Part shown: piece after piece, positions 38,210 through 47,928 of the stretch
Layout of the letters: each line of letters opens with the position of its first letter
Position numbering within the stretch: the first letter of the stretch is position 1
Source: Succinivibrio dextrinosolvens
GTDB lineage: Bacteria; Pseudomonadota; Gammaproteobacteria; Enterobacterales; Succinivibrionaceae
Length of the DNA stretch: 64,000 bases
Assembly (NCBI RefSeq): GCF_011065405.1
Contig: NZ_CP047056.1
Span: forward strand, 1,448,747 to 1,512,746
Direction: 5' to 3'
Notes under the pieces: generated by a model
The model's database searches: none
The model's input: the letters and a program-made list of their open reading frames with translations, nothing else
Told to the model about the DNA's origin: nothing
Made by a program: the position numbers and the translations under genes

Positions 38210-38586
38210 TAAGTGTGCACTTTTTCTTGTTCAATGTGGTCAGCTGATCTTGTTCTTCTGAGGCAGAAAGCTGGTAGTTTTTTTTCAAAACTACCAAAAA
38301 ACAATAAAACCTATTTTTTCTCTTTTATTTTCATTTGTTGCACTTTGTTTGAATACCAGGTTCTAATTTCATATATTTCCTTAAGTATTGAGTTGGCCCC
38401 CATATACATTGTTTCTAATTGTCTGCAGAGCTGTACGGATTTAGCATACAAATCGATATTAAACATTATAGGCATGACTCTGTTTTCTGTTTCGTTTTTC
38501 CTAGTAGCCAGACTCTCGCTATCTTTTGTATAGAGAATAAATCATAATGTATAGAATCTAGAACGCCCTGTACCTGAGATAGCAAT

Positions 38587-38772
38587 TCAGAAATTACTCT
38601 CATTTTTCTGTGTCATCAATGGCAAACAGAGTTTTTCAAGCTCATCTTCATCATTTGGATAACAGTCATAATCTGAATAATTCTCGTCATATTGAGGATT
38701 GAAATTTTCATAACAGGAACTATCCCAGGGAACGCTATCATCAGTAATTTTGCGGTTGTCCAATGCAGTCAT
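38587..38772 (-). CDS. Small acidic protein of IS21-like element 2
   Basis: ATG at 38772 behind AAGGAG gives 61 aa, overlapping nothing but starting just after the coiled-coil gene. It is strongly acidic and aromatic (YDENYSDYDCYPNDEDELEK). No counterpart is seen in element 1. A DNA-mimic or anti-repressor role would suit the charge, but this is a guess. Confidence 0.5.
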   Translation of the reverse strand: MTALDNRKITDDSVPWDSSCYENFNPQYDENYSDYDCYPNDEDELEKLCLPLMTQKNESNF

Positions 38773-38783
38773 TTCATTGCTCC

Positions 38784-39200
38784 TTAACAAATGTCCAGTT
38801 TCATTCTCATCAGTTCACCTTCAAGCTTTGAGATTTCACTTTTAAGCTCGGTGATCTTCTTTACATATTCAATTTCGTTTTTTTTCATATTTATCTCACT
38901 CTCCTTACTCTCCAAGAGGCTTTTGATAGCAGAGTTATAGGTCTGAATAAGAGCTTCGTTATTTTGACGTAACTCAGCATTTTCTAGTTTTAGACCGCTG
39001 ATTGCTTTAATTTCTTTTCCTTTTTGTGCACAGTCACAGGCGGTTATATAAATACAAAGCATGTCTAAAAGCTCATAGGAATTGATATCAGAATTTGTAA
39101 TTCTGACTAAAAAATCTGCTGTTAAAGGAACCTCCTTTTTCAAAGCCTGTTCAATAACAGCATTCATGCTAATCTTTCTGCTATTCATCTTTGAACCCAT
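38784..39200 (-). CDS. IS21-associated coiled-coil protein (element 2)
   Basis: Homologue of the 134-aa protein at 20918, 138 aa here. Shared: LTADFLVRI, YELLDMLCIYI, GKEIKAISGLKLEN, YNSAIKSLLESKESEI. The start overlaps the end of the decayed istB by 20 bases; ATG at 39200 or 39188. The frame is intact although istB beside it is broken. The coiled coil spans about 65-132. Confidence 0.68.
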   Translation of the reverse strand: MGSKMNSRKISMNAVIEQALKKEVPLTADFLVRITNSDINSYELLDMLCIYITACDCAQKGKEIKAISGLKLENAELRQNNEALIQTYNSAIKSLLESKESEINMKKNEIEYVKKITELKSEISKLEGELMRMKLDIC

Positions 39201-39961
39201 TTAATTCTCCTGCAGAGCCTCTCCAGGATGTTCCTTTCAGAACCACCTCAATATCACAGTCTCTAAAAAGTCTGTCAGCCAGCGCATCGCGGATAGGACT
39301 TTCATCTATCACATTTTGAGAGATTTCTTCTTTAGCTGAGTCGTTATAATGGTTGAGCCTATGCCATATCTGATATCAGCTATTTCATTAAGAGCACAAA
39401 CGGCCTTGTCGTGGATGGTCTCTAAACCATAGTCGTCAAGGATAAGTAGCTCTATTTTTCTGAGCCTTTCTTTGAATCTGGAGAACGCAACTGGATTTTT
39501 GCCTCGATTAAACTTATGAAATCAGACATGCGATAAAAAGTACCGAATGTCCCTTAAGCATCGCTTCAACTCCAGTAGCACAAGCCAATAAGGTCTTGCC
39601 CGTACCTGTAGGTCCTGTAATCACTATGTTGATAGCCTTATTTAAAAATCACCATCCTTCAGTTTCAAAAGGAGTTCATTACTTAATCCTCTTGATGGTG
39701 CAGGTGAAATCTGCCTTAAATAAACTTTGTTACGGATTTTTGAATTTAAAAGAAGTCTCTTAAAACGATTATTGCTTACATGCTCGTTATAAGCCTCGAG
39801 GCAGCGTTTTAATCTATCTTCAAAAGACATGTCTTTAAATAAGGCCTCATTACTGAACTGCTCTACAATTTCACTGTAAAACCATCGAGCTTGTTCTCCT
39901 GAATCATCGTTAATATTTCTTTCTGTTCAGGAAGTAAAACTACATTAGATAGACTGCTCAT
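39181..39961 (-). pseudogene. istB of element 2, broken by several frameshifts
   Basis: Translating the three frames gives, in order, MSSLSNVVLLPEQKEILTMI, the FEDRLKRCLEAYNEHVSNN block, a Walker A (ITGPTGTGKTLLA), a Walker B (LLILDDYGLE), the IITTQLKK segment and SWRGSAGELNG. They align with the intact IstB at 21322-22113 but are separated by at least three frame changes and stops. It begins 3 bases after the istA stop. Confidence 0.82.
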
Positions 39962-39964
39962 TGC

Positions 39965-41629
39965 TTAATTCTCCTGATTTTCATCGTTTTCGGTTGTGCG
40001 AATATAGGCAGAATCATCATCCTGAGGCCTGAATATCTCAGTCTGATGCTCATACTGTCGGTCATGCTGATATTGATCTTCTAGCTGTTTATAAAGATCC
40101 TGTATTGAATAGATATTCCAAAAGTTTGTTGACATATTTAGCACAGACAAACAGGCCTCAGAATAAAGAAACTTGTAAGCACTGCGTTTAAATCCATTGA
40201 TCACGGCTATGCACGAACGGATGGTAATTTTTTCTGATCTATTGTTATTCTTATCGAATTTGATTTTTGATATGCAGTAACGATATAAGCCGTCATCCAG
40301 ACTTTTACTGATTTCAAGCACATCATCAGTTGAATTGTAGATGCGGTTTTTTCTGTCAATGTTCTGATGAGCTTCAGGCTTGTGAGAATCGACAACAGTC
40401 CTGCCTTCGCCATCTGTTCTAAGGTGTCGGCATATTTCCTTGCCTTCATATTTAACGATTATGTAATCATTACTGGTATACACATCAACCCGCTTGCCTA
40501 TATACAGATAAGGCACGGAATAATAATGCTCATTAATCTGTATCTGGTAGGACTGAGGAACTATCATGGAGATACTGTCCCCCTGATACTGTGGTATTTT
40601 TGATGCTACTGTAAGTAGGGGCAACTCATGGGTTTTAAACAGATATTCTCTGGTTTTATCCGAGCTTTTTCTGAAAGGAGCCTGATTTATAAGGTTGTTT
40701 ACTAATCCTGTCAGAACCTTGTTATGCTCACTTATAGTTCTCTGATTGTTACTGAATTCGTTGCGTTTAGCTTCAAGTCTACGTTCTATTAAACCAATTG
40801 ATGACTCAACTGCACTTTTAGCCTGAGGGTGTCTTACTGGACATGCCTCGGCACACATTCCTAACTGCTGTATGTAGTAAGCAAAGTTTTCGTTGATTAC
40901 AGCTTCTGCTCCATTATGTCTGTTAACCCAGCAGCGGGCATTATCTACAACCAGAACAGATGGATGTCTATTCTCAATATATCTGCAGGCATTGCCAATA
41001 ACTCTGCAACTTTCGGCAGTAGACTGAGCTGTGACAAATTCGGCATAAACGTAATATGATGCAGGAAAACATATAGCCATTATCCAGCAGGATACTCTAC
41101 CGTTATATGTCAGAAGCTCATATTTATCTCCGCTAAAATCAAGCTGAGCATATACTCCATATGGAAAGGATTGTGCATAATAGTATTCAGGCTCACTTTC
41201 CTTAAGTTTCTTTTCTATTTCGTTAACCCTGGCTGAATAATAAGAAAGGCTTAAAGGTGTTAGCTGTTTTAGCTGTGAATCATATAGATAATCTTTGTAA
41301 CTGTCTTTTATTGTCTGTTTATTCTCATGAATCTTTTCAACAATTTCGTTAAAATCAGGCAAATTTTTACTTTCACTGTCACTTCTTACTGTTTTTCGTG
41401 GTTCTAGTGGATACAGCGTATTGTATAGCTCCTGAGGACTCATATGATTAAATGTCATAGGATCATTTATTTTTAATACCTTAATCTTTTTTCTGATCCG
41501 CTCTACAGAGGTGGGAGATACTCTTGCGATTTTGGCAATATGCCTATTAGAAAAGCTTGAGGAAAGGATATTTGCACAGATCACTTTCAACTTAGCTGCA
41601 CTCAAATATGAATTTTGCTTCGAACTCAT
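39965..41629 (-). CDS. istA: IS21-like transposase IstA (element 2)
   Basis: DDE transposase of 554 aa, homologous to the copy at 22115. Helix-turn-helix near 27-50 (SNRHIAKIARVSPTSVERI); catalytic acidic residues in AQLDFSGD, VVDNARCW and AVESSIGL. GGAG precedes the ATG. The frame is intact, but its helper istB is broken, so this copy would need IstB in trans. Confidence 0.9.
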   Translation of the reverse strand: MSSKQNSYLSAAKLKVICANILSSSFSNRHIAKIARVSPTSVERIRKKIKVLKINDPMTFNHMSPQELYNTLYPLEPRKTVRSDSESKNLPDFNEIVEKIHENKQTIKDSYKDYLYDSQLKQLTPLSLSYYSARVNEIEKKLKESEPEYYYAQSFPYGVYAQLDFSGDKYELLTYNGRVSCWIMAICFPASYYVYAEFVTAQSTAESCRVIGNACRYIENRHPSVLVVDNARCWVNRHNGAEAVINENFAYYIQQLGMCAEACPVRHPQAKSAVESSIGLIERRLEAKRNEFSNNQRTISEHNKVLTGLVNNLINQAPFRKSSDKTREYLFKTHELPLLTVASKIPQYQGDSISMIVPQSYQIQINEHYYSVPYLYIGKRVDVYTSNDYIIVKYEGKEICRHLRTDGEGRTVVDSHKPEAHQNIDRKNRIYNSTDDVLEISKSLDDGLYRYCISKIKFDKNNNRSEKITIRSCIAVINGFKRSAYKFLYSEACLSVLNMSTNFWNIYSIQDLYKQLEDQYQHDRQYEHQTEIFRPQDDDSAYIRTTENDENQEN

Positions 41630-41682
41630 AGGTTAAATTCTCCATTTTCTCCTCAGATTTGAGGTAAAAATAAGGATAAAGC

Positions 41683-42294
41683 CTATCCTGAGTTGTTATA
41701 TGAAACTGTGTTGCTAAGATAAGTTAATGGACTGATATACCATGTTTTATTTGTAATAAAATAGTAAGGTCTCAAGTGGATGCAACTGCCTTTTTGAAGG
41801 AAGTCTCTCAGTTCTTTTCTGCCAATAAAAAAAAGCTCGTCACGAAACAGGATATATCTTTTCAAAAGCTGTTCCTTTCTTGATTTTATATACAGCATTT
41901 TCAAAAGAAATCTGCTCTGGAAACGATGAGAGTTTAGATAATCCCATTGCTTAACAGTAAGTTTGATGGCTGTATGCTGGCTTATAAAATCGGTGAAAAC
42001 CATAAAAAGAGATTTAACTGTATAGTTTGAATAAGGAAGGACAAAGTCAGGTAGTACTACATGGGAGCGCTGAGAAGTTGAATCTGTAAGAACTCGAGGT
42101 AGAAGTAAATTCCTATCGGGAACTGTTACATGCTTTATGATTCTTTTACAGGTACCATTCCGTTTTATCTTATTGCAATGGAGAAGCTTTTTTAACCAGA
42201 CTAAAACCTCATCAGAGATCTCAATTCTGGTAAATATAACCGGTCCCCTAGGGACAAGACTTATCCGAAAGAATTTATATGGTAGAATGATCAT
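41683..42294 (-). CDS. IS21-associated protein with LPDF motif (element 2)
   Basis: Protein of 203 aa, homologous to the one at 23849. Shared: start MIILPYKFFRI, the VVLPDFVLPYSNYTVKSLFM segment near 80-100, and the C-terminal RPYYFITNKTWYI block corresponding to the ISYIMDSLWIG end. It sits 54 bases upstream of istA. Function unknown. Confidence 0.62.
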   Translation of the reverse strand: MIILPYKFFRISLVPRGPVIFTRIEISDEVLVWLKKLLHCNKIKRNGTCKRIIKHVTVPDRNLLLPRVLTDSTSQRSHVVLPDFVLPYSNYTVKSLFMVFTDFISQHTAIKLTVKQWDYLNSHRFQSRFLLKMLYIKSRKEQLLKRYILFRDELFFIGRKELRDFLQKGSCIHLRPYYFITNKTWYISPLTYLSNTVSYNNSG

Positions 42295-42306
42295 GACGTT
42301 AGTCAG

Positions 42307-42346
42307 CCACGATCCCCGGGTCTGCGAAAACTTTGGGGGATCGTGG
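42307..42346 (-). other. Conserved hairpin before the LPDF gene (element 2)
   Basis: Perfect 11-bp stem CCACGATCCCC / GGGGATCGTGG with an 18-nt loop, ending 12 bases upstream of the ATG on the minus strand. The loop shares a CAAA..TTT.C pattern with the loop at 24463-24480 while the stem sequence is unrelated. Confidence 0.72.
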
Positions 42347-42572
42347 TCTATCCAAAAATAACTAAAACTTCTTTAAGTTTAGTTAACTCATCATAAATAC
42401 ACCTTTCAAAGACAATAATCCTAAAGAAATAAAGATAAAAATGTTGATCTATTCCAAGAAAATGCGTTAGAAATAATAGTGTCTGGGGATAAAAATAGAA
42501 GTTTTTCAGTGAACCTGAAAAGCAATAAAAAGTGCACACATAGAACAGTAGAAAGTGATCACTATAAACAAA

Positions 42573-43412
42573 ATTAATGGTTCAGATTAAGAGGATCTTT
42601 CAGACAGTGATGAGGATGATTTTGTTGTTCCATTTCATTATCATGAGGGCCAACAGATATTCAGAGTTATAGAAGGAAGTGTGAGTATTTCCATTAACTC
42701 CAATCCGTTCGTTCTAAAAAAAGGTGACTTTGCTATAGTTCCAGAGAACTGCGTTCACGCCTTGTATCCCCTTGAGAAGGGCACAAAGTTTGAGTCCGTA
42801 GCATTCAGTTTAAGAGAGCTCTTCGATTTGTCACAGAGCCACTATTCTCTTATTAAGAAAATAATTACTCACCAGATTGAGATCAGTCTTTACTACAGCT
42901 ATCAGGATAATAAAGAACTTACCAATATAGCAGAGGAATTAACAGGAATTGTAAACTCCAATGAAATGAGTGCTGGTATCATTGCAACCGCAAAGGTATT
43001 AGAGCTTTTTGGAGAAGCAACAAAATTAAGCAGCTGCAAGATTTACGATAGAGACCTGATAAACAGATATTACAAGTACTACATCAAGTCCACAGTAATC
43101 TACAAGTACATCTGTGATAATTACCGCAGGGAAGTAACTCTTGAGGAGCTGGCAAATGCTGTTGAGCTATCAGAGAAGTATTTCTGTAAATTCTTTAAGG
43201 AACTGACAGATCTCAGACCAATGGAATTTGTGAATATGTTCAGAATTGAGGCTGCAGCTATTGAACTGGCTATTTCAACAGACAGTATCAATGAAGTTGC
43301 TTCAAGATGTGGATTTAAGGATCCTTGCTACTTCACTAAGCTCTTCAGAAGATTCAAGGGAGCTTCTCCAAGAGATTTCAGAGAAAGCATTCCAAATCAT
43401 TTTGCAAAATAA
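42573..43412 (+). pseudogene. AraC-family regulator, 3' part
   Basis: Most of an AraC/XylS regulator. Reading open from 42592 gives DSDEDDFVVPFHYHEGQQI, a cupin sugar-binding start, then at 42681 onward the rest of the cupin. The C-terminus holds two helix-turn-helices (VTLEELANAVELSEKYFCKFF and SINEVASRCGFKDPCYFTKLFRR). A TAA directly precedes the block: one base is missing near the AAG run at 42589, besides the IS21 insertion, so the gene is broken twice. The GTG at 42681 might still make a shortened protein. Confidence 0.75.
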
Positions 43413-43435
43413 ATAAAGTCAACAATTACTATTAA

Positions 43436-43463
43436 GGCGACTGAAAGAGTCGCCTATTTTTTT
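43436..43463 (+). terminator. Terminator after the AraC-type gene
   Basis: GGCGACT / AGTCGCC stem with GAAAG loop followed by TATTTTTTT, ending at the last bases of the convergent lptF. Confidence 0.92.
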
Positions 43464-44562
43464 ACTGCTTCTTTCGCTTTCTGATAAAAACATTCTTATC
43501 AAGATTCAGAGGAATCAGAACAAATAACACAAATATAACTGGAACGATGTACATTCCCGGATATAAAGGGATCTTTTCTGAATTTAAAAGATTTCTTACA
43601 GAAAGAATTGCAAGATAGTAGCATACAAACAGGATAATAGCCGGACCGAGTCTTGCAAATTTTCCCTGTCTTGGGTTAATCATTGATAAAGGAATGGCCA
43701 TGATCGCAAAGATAAAACAGGCAAATATCGGAGCAATTCTCCACTGCAGTTCAATCTTTGCTGCATGAGAGGTTGATCTGATTAAATCAATAGTAGAGAC
43801 ACTCTGAAGAGAATCATCTACGGTCTCTTCTTCAGAATCGTATGGAACAGGTATTGATAAGGTATTGAAATCAACCTTTTCAAGTTCAGGAGACAGTCCA
43901 TCTGACTTATACAGAGAACCATTTTCCAGAACTACCCACTGAGTTCCGCTTCTATCCTTTGACATATGGCCTGTTGTTGCACTTAGAAACTCATACTCAG
44001 GAGAATTCATTGTTCTGGCTTTTGTTGTTTTAATAACAAAAACCTGACCTAGCTTCTTATCTCCATGCTCATCATTCACACCGTGAATATAAAGAGTGTA
44101 ATCTCCAAATTCAGTAAATTTACCACTTTCAATAGGAAGATACTTAGGATTGTTCTGAGATGAATCTGTAAGAGCTGCTTTTGCCTGATTTGAGACAGGC
44201 ATAAAACACAGACAGTTCAAACCGGTAGCAATAGCAGAAATCAGAGCCAGTAGCAGACCGATCTTCATGAAAGAAACGCCTGACAGACCAGATGAACGCA
44301 TTACCACCATTTCTGAATCTGAGGACATTCTTGATAAAGAGACAATTATTCCAACATAAAGACTCATTGGAAGAAGAATGAATCCAATTGAAGGTAAGGA
44401 ATAAATAATCATCTCTGAAACAACTCCAATAGGAATACTTCCGGTTGAAGCCTGTCCCAGAATCTTAATCACAGTCTGGCATAAGAATACAGAAAGAAGC
44501 ACTATCAGAGTTACTATCTGTACCTTTAGAATATCTTTAAATATGTATTTTTTTATAATCAA
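43462..44562 (-). CDS. lptF: LPS export permease LptF
   Basis: Partner of LptG, 366 aa, with six transmembrane helices (three near 15-125, three near 275-355) around a periplasmic domain. The SSDSEMVVMRSSG coupling helix and PLSMINPRQGKFARLGPAI segment are typical of LptF. It begins 9 bases after holB and closes a mltG-tmk-holB-lptF operon, an arrangement unlike the lptFG pair of enterics. Confidence 0.92.
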   Translation of the reverse strand: MIIKKYIFKDILKVQIVTLIVLLSVFLCQTVIKILGQASTGSIPIGVVSEMIIYSLPSIGFILLPMSLYVGIIVSLSRMSSDSEMVVMRSSGLSGVSFMKIGLLLALISAIATGLNCLCFMPVSNQAKAALTDSSQNNPKYLPIESGKFTEFGDYTLYIHGVNDEHGDKKLGQVFVIKTTKARTMNSPEYEFLSATTGHMSKDRSGTQWVVLENGSLYKSDGLSPELEKVDFNTLSIPVPYDSEEETVDDSLQSVSTIDLIRSTSHAAKIELQWRIAPIFACFIFAIMAIPLSMINPRQGKFARLGPAIILFVCYYLAILSVRNLLNSEKIPLYPGMYIVPVIFVLFVLIPLNLDKNVFIRKRKKQ

Positions 44563-44571
44563 AATATATTC

Positions 44572-45663
44572 CTATATTTTCTTTAGCGAGTTTAACCAGG
44601 CACTTATTAGAGATACAGGAGCTCTGCTGTTAAGCATAGGAGAATCTGCCCTTATATACTTCATTTCATTATACGCATCAAGCAAATGTGATGCAGGGAT
44701 TTTTATAAGTTTATCTAAAGGCTGATTTTTTAGTAACGGCAGAGAGCCCTTATCAACTCCTGCCTTACATTTTAACAGCTCCAGAATAACTTCCTGCAGA
44801 ATAAGAGAATTCTGCTCATTTGTAAGCTCCAGAATAAGGGATACCGTTTTAGAGGAATTTCCTTCCGAGGAAACATCCTCTATTAGTGAAGTTATAATTT
44901 CTAAAGCTTTTATATCAAGAGATTCTTTATAGTATTTGAGTGCCCCTCGAGGAGAATTAAAGGATAAAGACAATGCTATCCTTGCGCGGTCCTGTGAAAA
45001 CTCCTCACCAAGATTAGTTTTTAGATAATCAAGAGCAACTGGCTCAGAAACCATTGGAATCTGAATTTTAAAGGCTCTTGAGAGAATGGTTGGAGGAAGT
45101 AGTTCCAGACTCTTAGTAAGCAGAATTATCAGTGTGTTTGAAGTTGGTTCCTCAAAAGTCTTCAATAAAGCATTGGCCGCACCGTCTCCCATCAGGTGAG
45201 CATTTGAAATCACAGCGACCTTGCCATTTCCAAGAACAGATCCCTGAGAAATCCATTCAGTTAGATTTCTGATACCGTCAATTCTTACTGATTTATTCCC
45301 TTTAGAAATCGGGACCTCTGAATCCATGTTCTCAAGAGGAGTCCCCATATCACGAAGAAGTTTTGAAAAACTATGAGAAAGATCCTCTTCCCTATCGGAT
45401 TCTTCAGCAGTAGAAGATAGCAGAGAAATGAAATCAGGATGAGAGCCGTTCTGAAGATCATCAAAAAGATGACAGGATTTGCAAGCTTCACATGCTGCTT
45501 TTCTATTCTTATCGGAGCATAAATACAGTTTCGCAAATTCAATAGCAAGAAATGCGCCGCCAAGGTCAGGAGCACCGGATAGAATTACAGAAGAGGGAAC
45601 TCTTCCACTTTCAAAGGCATTTTTAAAAGCCTGAAAAGAAGAAATCAGCCAAGGATCAAACAT
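44572..45663 (-). CDS. holB: DNA polymerase III delta-prime subunit
   Basis: Clamp-loader subunit of 363 aa. The four zinc ligands are in AACEACKSCHLF (C58, C61, C64 and an upstream ligand). The Walker A segment is degenerate (GAPDLGGAFLAI), as is normal for delta-prime, which does not bind ATP productively. The arginine-finger SRC-type sensor appears as LSRAFKI. It overlaps the tmk end by 8 bases, so translation is coupled. Confidence 0.88.
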   Translation of the reverse strand: MFDPWLISSFQAFKNAFESGRVPSSVILSGAPDLGGAFLAIEFAKLYLCSDKNRKAACEACKSCHLFDDLQNGSHPDFISLLSSTAEESDREEDLSHSFSKLLRDMGTPLENMDSEVPISKGNKSVRIDGIRNLTEWISQGSVLGNGKVAVISNAHLMGDGAANALLKTFEEPTSNTLIILLTKSLELLPPTILSRAFKIQIPMVSEPVALDYLKTNLGEEFSQDRARIALSLSFNSPRGALKYYKESLDIKALEIITSLIEDVSSEGNSSKTVSLILELTNEQNSLILQEVILELLKCKAGVDKGSLPLLKNQPLDKLIKIPASHLLDAYNEMKYIRADSPMLNSRAPVSLISAWLNSLKKI

Positions 45664-46282
45664 TAAACTTATCCAAGCATGAGATTACATTTGCACTCAC
45701 AACATCCAGTGGCTGAGCCCCATCTATAAGAACAATATGTTCTGGGTCTTCCTGTGCACACCTGATATATGTATTTCTTACTCTTATAAAGAAATCCATT
45801 TTTGACTGTTCAAAACGGTCAAGATCGCCTCTCCGTCTTGCTCTTTTCATTCCCTCTTCAGGATCGATGTCCAAAAGGAAAGTCAAATCTGGACGAAAAT
45901 CTCCTAGAACAATATTTCTTACAGCATTGATATGATCCATGTTCATTCCTCTGCCACCGCCCTGATATGCTATGGTTGAGAGGTCATGTCGATCACAGAT
46001 AATATCAAAACCTTCGGAGAGCTTTGGCTTAATAAAACAGTTTACAAGCTGGGCTCGAGCTGCATACATAAGAAGTAATTCTGTGGTGTCACACATAGAA
46101 TCATCATTTCTAGGAGTCTTTAGCAGTGCACGTATATCCTCAGCAATTGGAGTACCACCAGGTTCTCTTACGCAGATTACCTTTCGTCCTTTATTTTTAA
46201 GATAACTGCATATAACCTCTATCTGAGTGGATTTACCTGCACCTTCAGATCCTTCTAGCGTAATAAATAAGCCTTTTGCCAT
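45656..46282 (-). CDS. tmk: Thymidylate kinase
   Basis: Phosphorylates dTMP to dTDP. I start at the ATG at 46282 (MAKGLFITLEGSEGAGKST), 208 aa, as in other Tmk; an ATG 27 bases earlier is in frame but would add a hydrophobic tail. P-loop EGSEGAGKST, the DRx motif CDRHDLST, and the LID region RARRRGDLDRFE are present. Middle of the mltG-tmk-holB operon. Confidence 0.95.
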   Translation of the reverse strand: MAKGLFITLEGSEGAGKSTQIEVICSYLKNKGRKVICVREPGGTPIAEDIRALLKTPRNDDSMCDTTELLLMYAARAQLVNCFIKPKLSEGFDIICDRHDLSTIAYQGGGRGMNMDHINAVRNIVLGDFRPDLTFLLDIDPEEGMKRARRRGDLDRFEQSKMDFFIRVRNTYIRCAQEDPEHIVLIDGAQPLDVVSANVISCLDKFNV

Positions 46283-46389
46283 TTTTAGTAAGTCAACAAT
46301 AATAAACAAAACAGAAAACTGAAGACAATTATATCATCAGCTTTCTGCCAAAAAATAAAAATACAAAAGTACGTTATGCGTACCTTTAA

Positions 46390-47757
46390 CTATTTCTTTT
46401 TAGATGTCGCAGTTTCTGTCCCTCTATTCTTTACTTTCTTTGGAGATACAGTAGCGTCTGTGCTTACAGAGACTTTATCTGCGCTTATATTTTCAGATTC
46501 TGTTGTTTCTTTTAACGATTTAGAAACATTTGTTTCTTTATTCTCGTTCTTTTTTAAACTGTCAGAATCTATTGAGGCATCGTTATTTATGCTTTCAGAA
46601 TTCGAATCAGTCTTATTATCTTTTGGTTCGCCAGAAATGGACTCGTTTTCGGACCGATTATCGACCTTCCCATCAAACAGCTTATAGTTTTTAACCTTTT
46701 TTCTGTATTCAGCAACCGCCTTATTGTGTTCTGTAAGAGTATTGGAAAAGACATGCCCCTCTGTAGGGGAAATTCCTTTGGCTACGAAATACAGAGCCTT
46801 AGATTTGTCTGGGTGTAGTGCAGCATGGATAGACTTAATCTGAGGCATACAGATCGGAGTTGGAGGCAGACCATCCCTGGTGTATGTATTATATGGGCTG
46901 TCTGCTTTTAAATGAGACTTGGTGAGGGTACCTGAAAACTCACGACTAACCCCATACATAACCGCAGGATCGGTCTGCAGTCGCATTCCTTTTGAAAGTC
47001 TGTTCTCAAACACCGCAGCAATTAAATTTCGCTCCTCATCTAAAAAAGTCTCTCTCTCAATCAGAGAAGCCAGTATCAAAGCCTCGTATGGTGTTTTTAT
47101 ATTATTGCTCTCATCCCTGTTATCCCACTCTGTCTTTAAAGATTTTAGCTGTGAAACAATGCCCTGTCTGAATATTGTATAAAAAGGATCTTTTTCATAT
47201 AAAGGGTATGTAGCAGGAGAAATAAGTCCTTCAAGAGAGGTTACATCTTCACCGATAAAATCAAGAAGCTCCTCCTGATCCTTTAACAGTTTCCTGAGAA
47301 AAACATCTTCTTTTGCCAAAGAAGAAAAGAACTTGTCATCAGAAAGTTTATTTTTAAAGCGTTCGGCTTTTTTTATAATCTTTGAAAGGTTCATTCCCTC
47401 CACAATAGTAAAGGTTGGGTAGGTCTTTACAATAACATTACCTTCAGACATATCCTTTAATATGGATATAAAGCTTTTGTTTGGCCCTATTAAATACTCA
47501 CCTTTCTGAATTGAGGAATAAGGTGTAGAAAAACGCAGATAGAATTTTGCAACAAGACGATCCCAGGAATTATCGAGAAGGTCATTTATCACTGTTTTTA
47601 CAGTTGCACCTTTCTTAAGTTCATAGGTTTTTGTTTTAGAGGAAAGCTCACTGTTATTCAGTTTCTCAATTGTTGAATAGGCAAAAAAAGAAACAGCAGA
47701 CAAAGAAAACAGAATAAAGGCAAAAAAGCCAGCAAGAATTTTTTTTGATTTAGTCAT
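46390..47757 (-). CDS. mltG: Endolytic murein transglycosylase MltG
   Basis: Inner-membrane anchored lytic transglycosylase that cleaves nascent glycan strands. A cytoplasmic stub and one transmembrane helix (8-28), a LysM-like domain, then the YceG catalytic domain with the glutamate in ASLIERET and the TDPAVMYG segment. A tail of about 95 residues, rich in Ser, Asn, Glu and Lys (after FDGKVDN), is beyond the usual end (E. coli MltG has 340 aa against 455 here) and may be flexible or wall-binding. It heads the operon with tmk. Confidence 0.92.
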   Translation of the reverse strand: MTKSKKILAGFFAFILFSLSAVSFFAYSTIEKLNNSELSSKTKTYELKKGATVKTVINDLLDNSWDRLVAKFYLRFSTPYSSIQKGEYLIGPNKSFISILKDMSEGNVIVKTYPTFTIVEGMNLSKIIKKAERFKNKLSDDKFFSSLAKEDVFLRKLLKDQEELLDFIGEDVTSLEGLISPATYPLYEKDPFYTIFRQGIVSQLKSLKTEWDNRDESNNIKTPYEALILASLIERETFLDEERNLIAAVFENRLSKGMRLQTDPAVMYGVSREFSGTLTKSHLKADSPYNTYTRDGLPPTPICMPQIKSIHAALHPDKSKALYFVAKGISPTEGHVFSNTLTEHNKAVAEYRKKVKNYKLFDGKVDNRSENESISGEPKDNKTDSNSESINNDASIDSDSLKKNENKETNVSKSLKETTESENISADKVSVSTDATVSPKKVKNRGTETATSKKK

Positions 47758-47928
47758 TTAAAGAAAAAAGTTAATCCAGTTTCAAATGATGTCTTGTGAT
47801 TATAGTTCATTAACTCGATCTAAAAGATCATTAATCACCAAAACGAATGTTAGCACCCAAAATACAAACCAACATTTAGAAAACATATAGGAAACAGAAA
47901 AAAATTAGGTTACAGGTTGATTCAAAAG

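Larger units (their letters stand above)
38203..42572. mobile_element. IS21-like element 2 with accessory genes
   Basis: About 4.37 kb between ATTAAT copies at 38197-38202 and 42573-42578. Imperfect inverted ends of about 30 bp start with TTTGT on both sides and share GTG..CACTTT.T..TGTTC at the same offsets. A further GTGTGCACTTTTT repeat lies inside both ends. Minus-strand order: LPDF protein, istA, istB (decayed), coiled-coil protein, small acidic protein. It splits the AraC-family gene. Confidence 0.82.

Noticed and set aside
38266-38300. Hairpin GGTAGTTTT/AAAACTACC as a terminator of element 2
   Set aside because: The stem is perfect but no T run follows on the minus strand, so I kept it out of the feature list.
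38213-38533. 106-codon plus-strand frame at the left end of IS21-like element 2
   Set aside because: No ribosome-binding site, lies in the AT-rich terminal region of the element, and has no counterpart in element 1.
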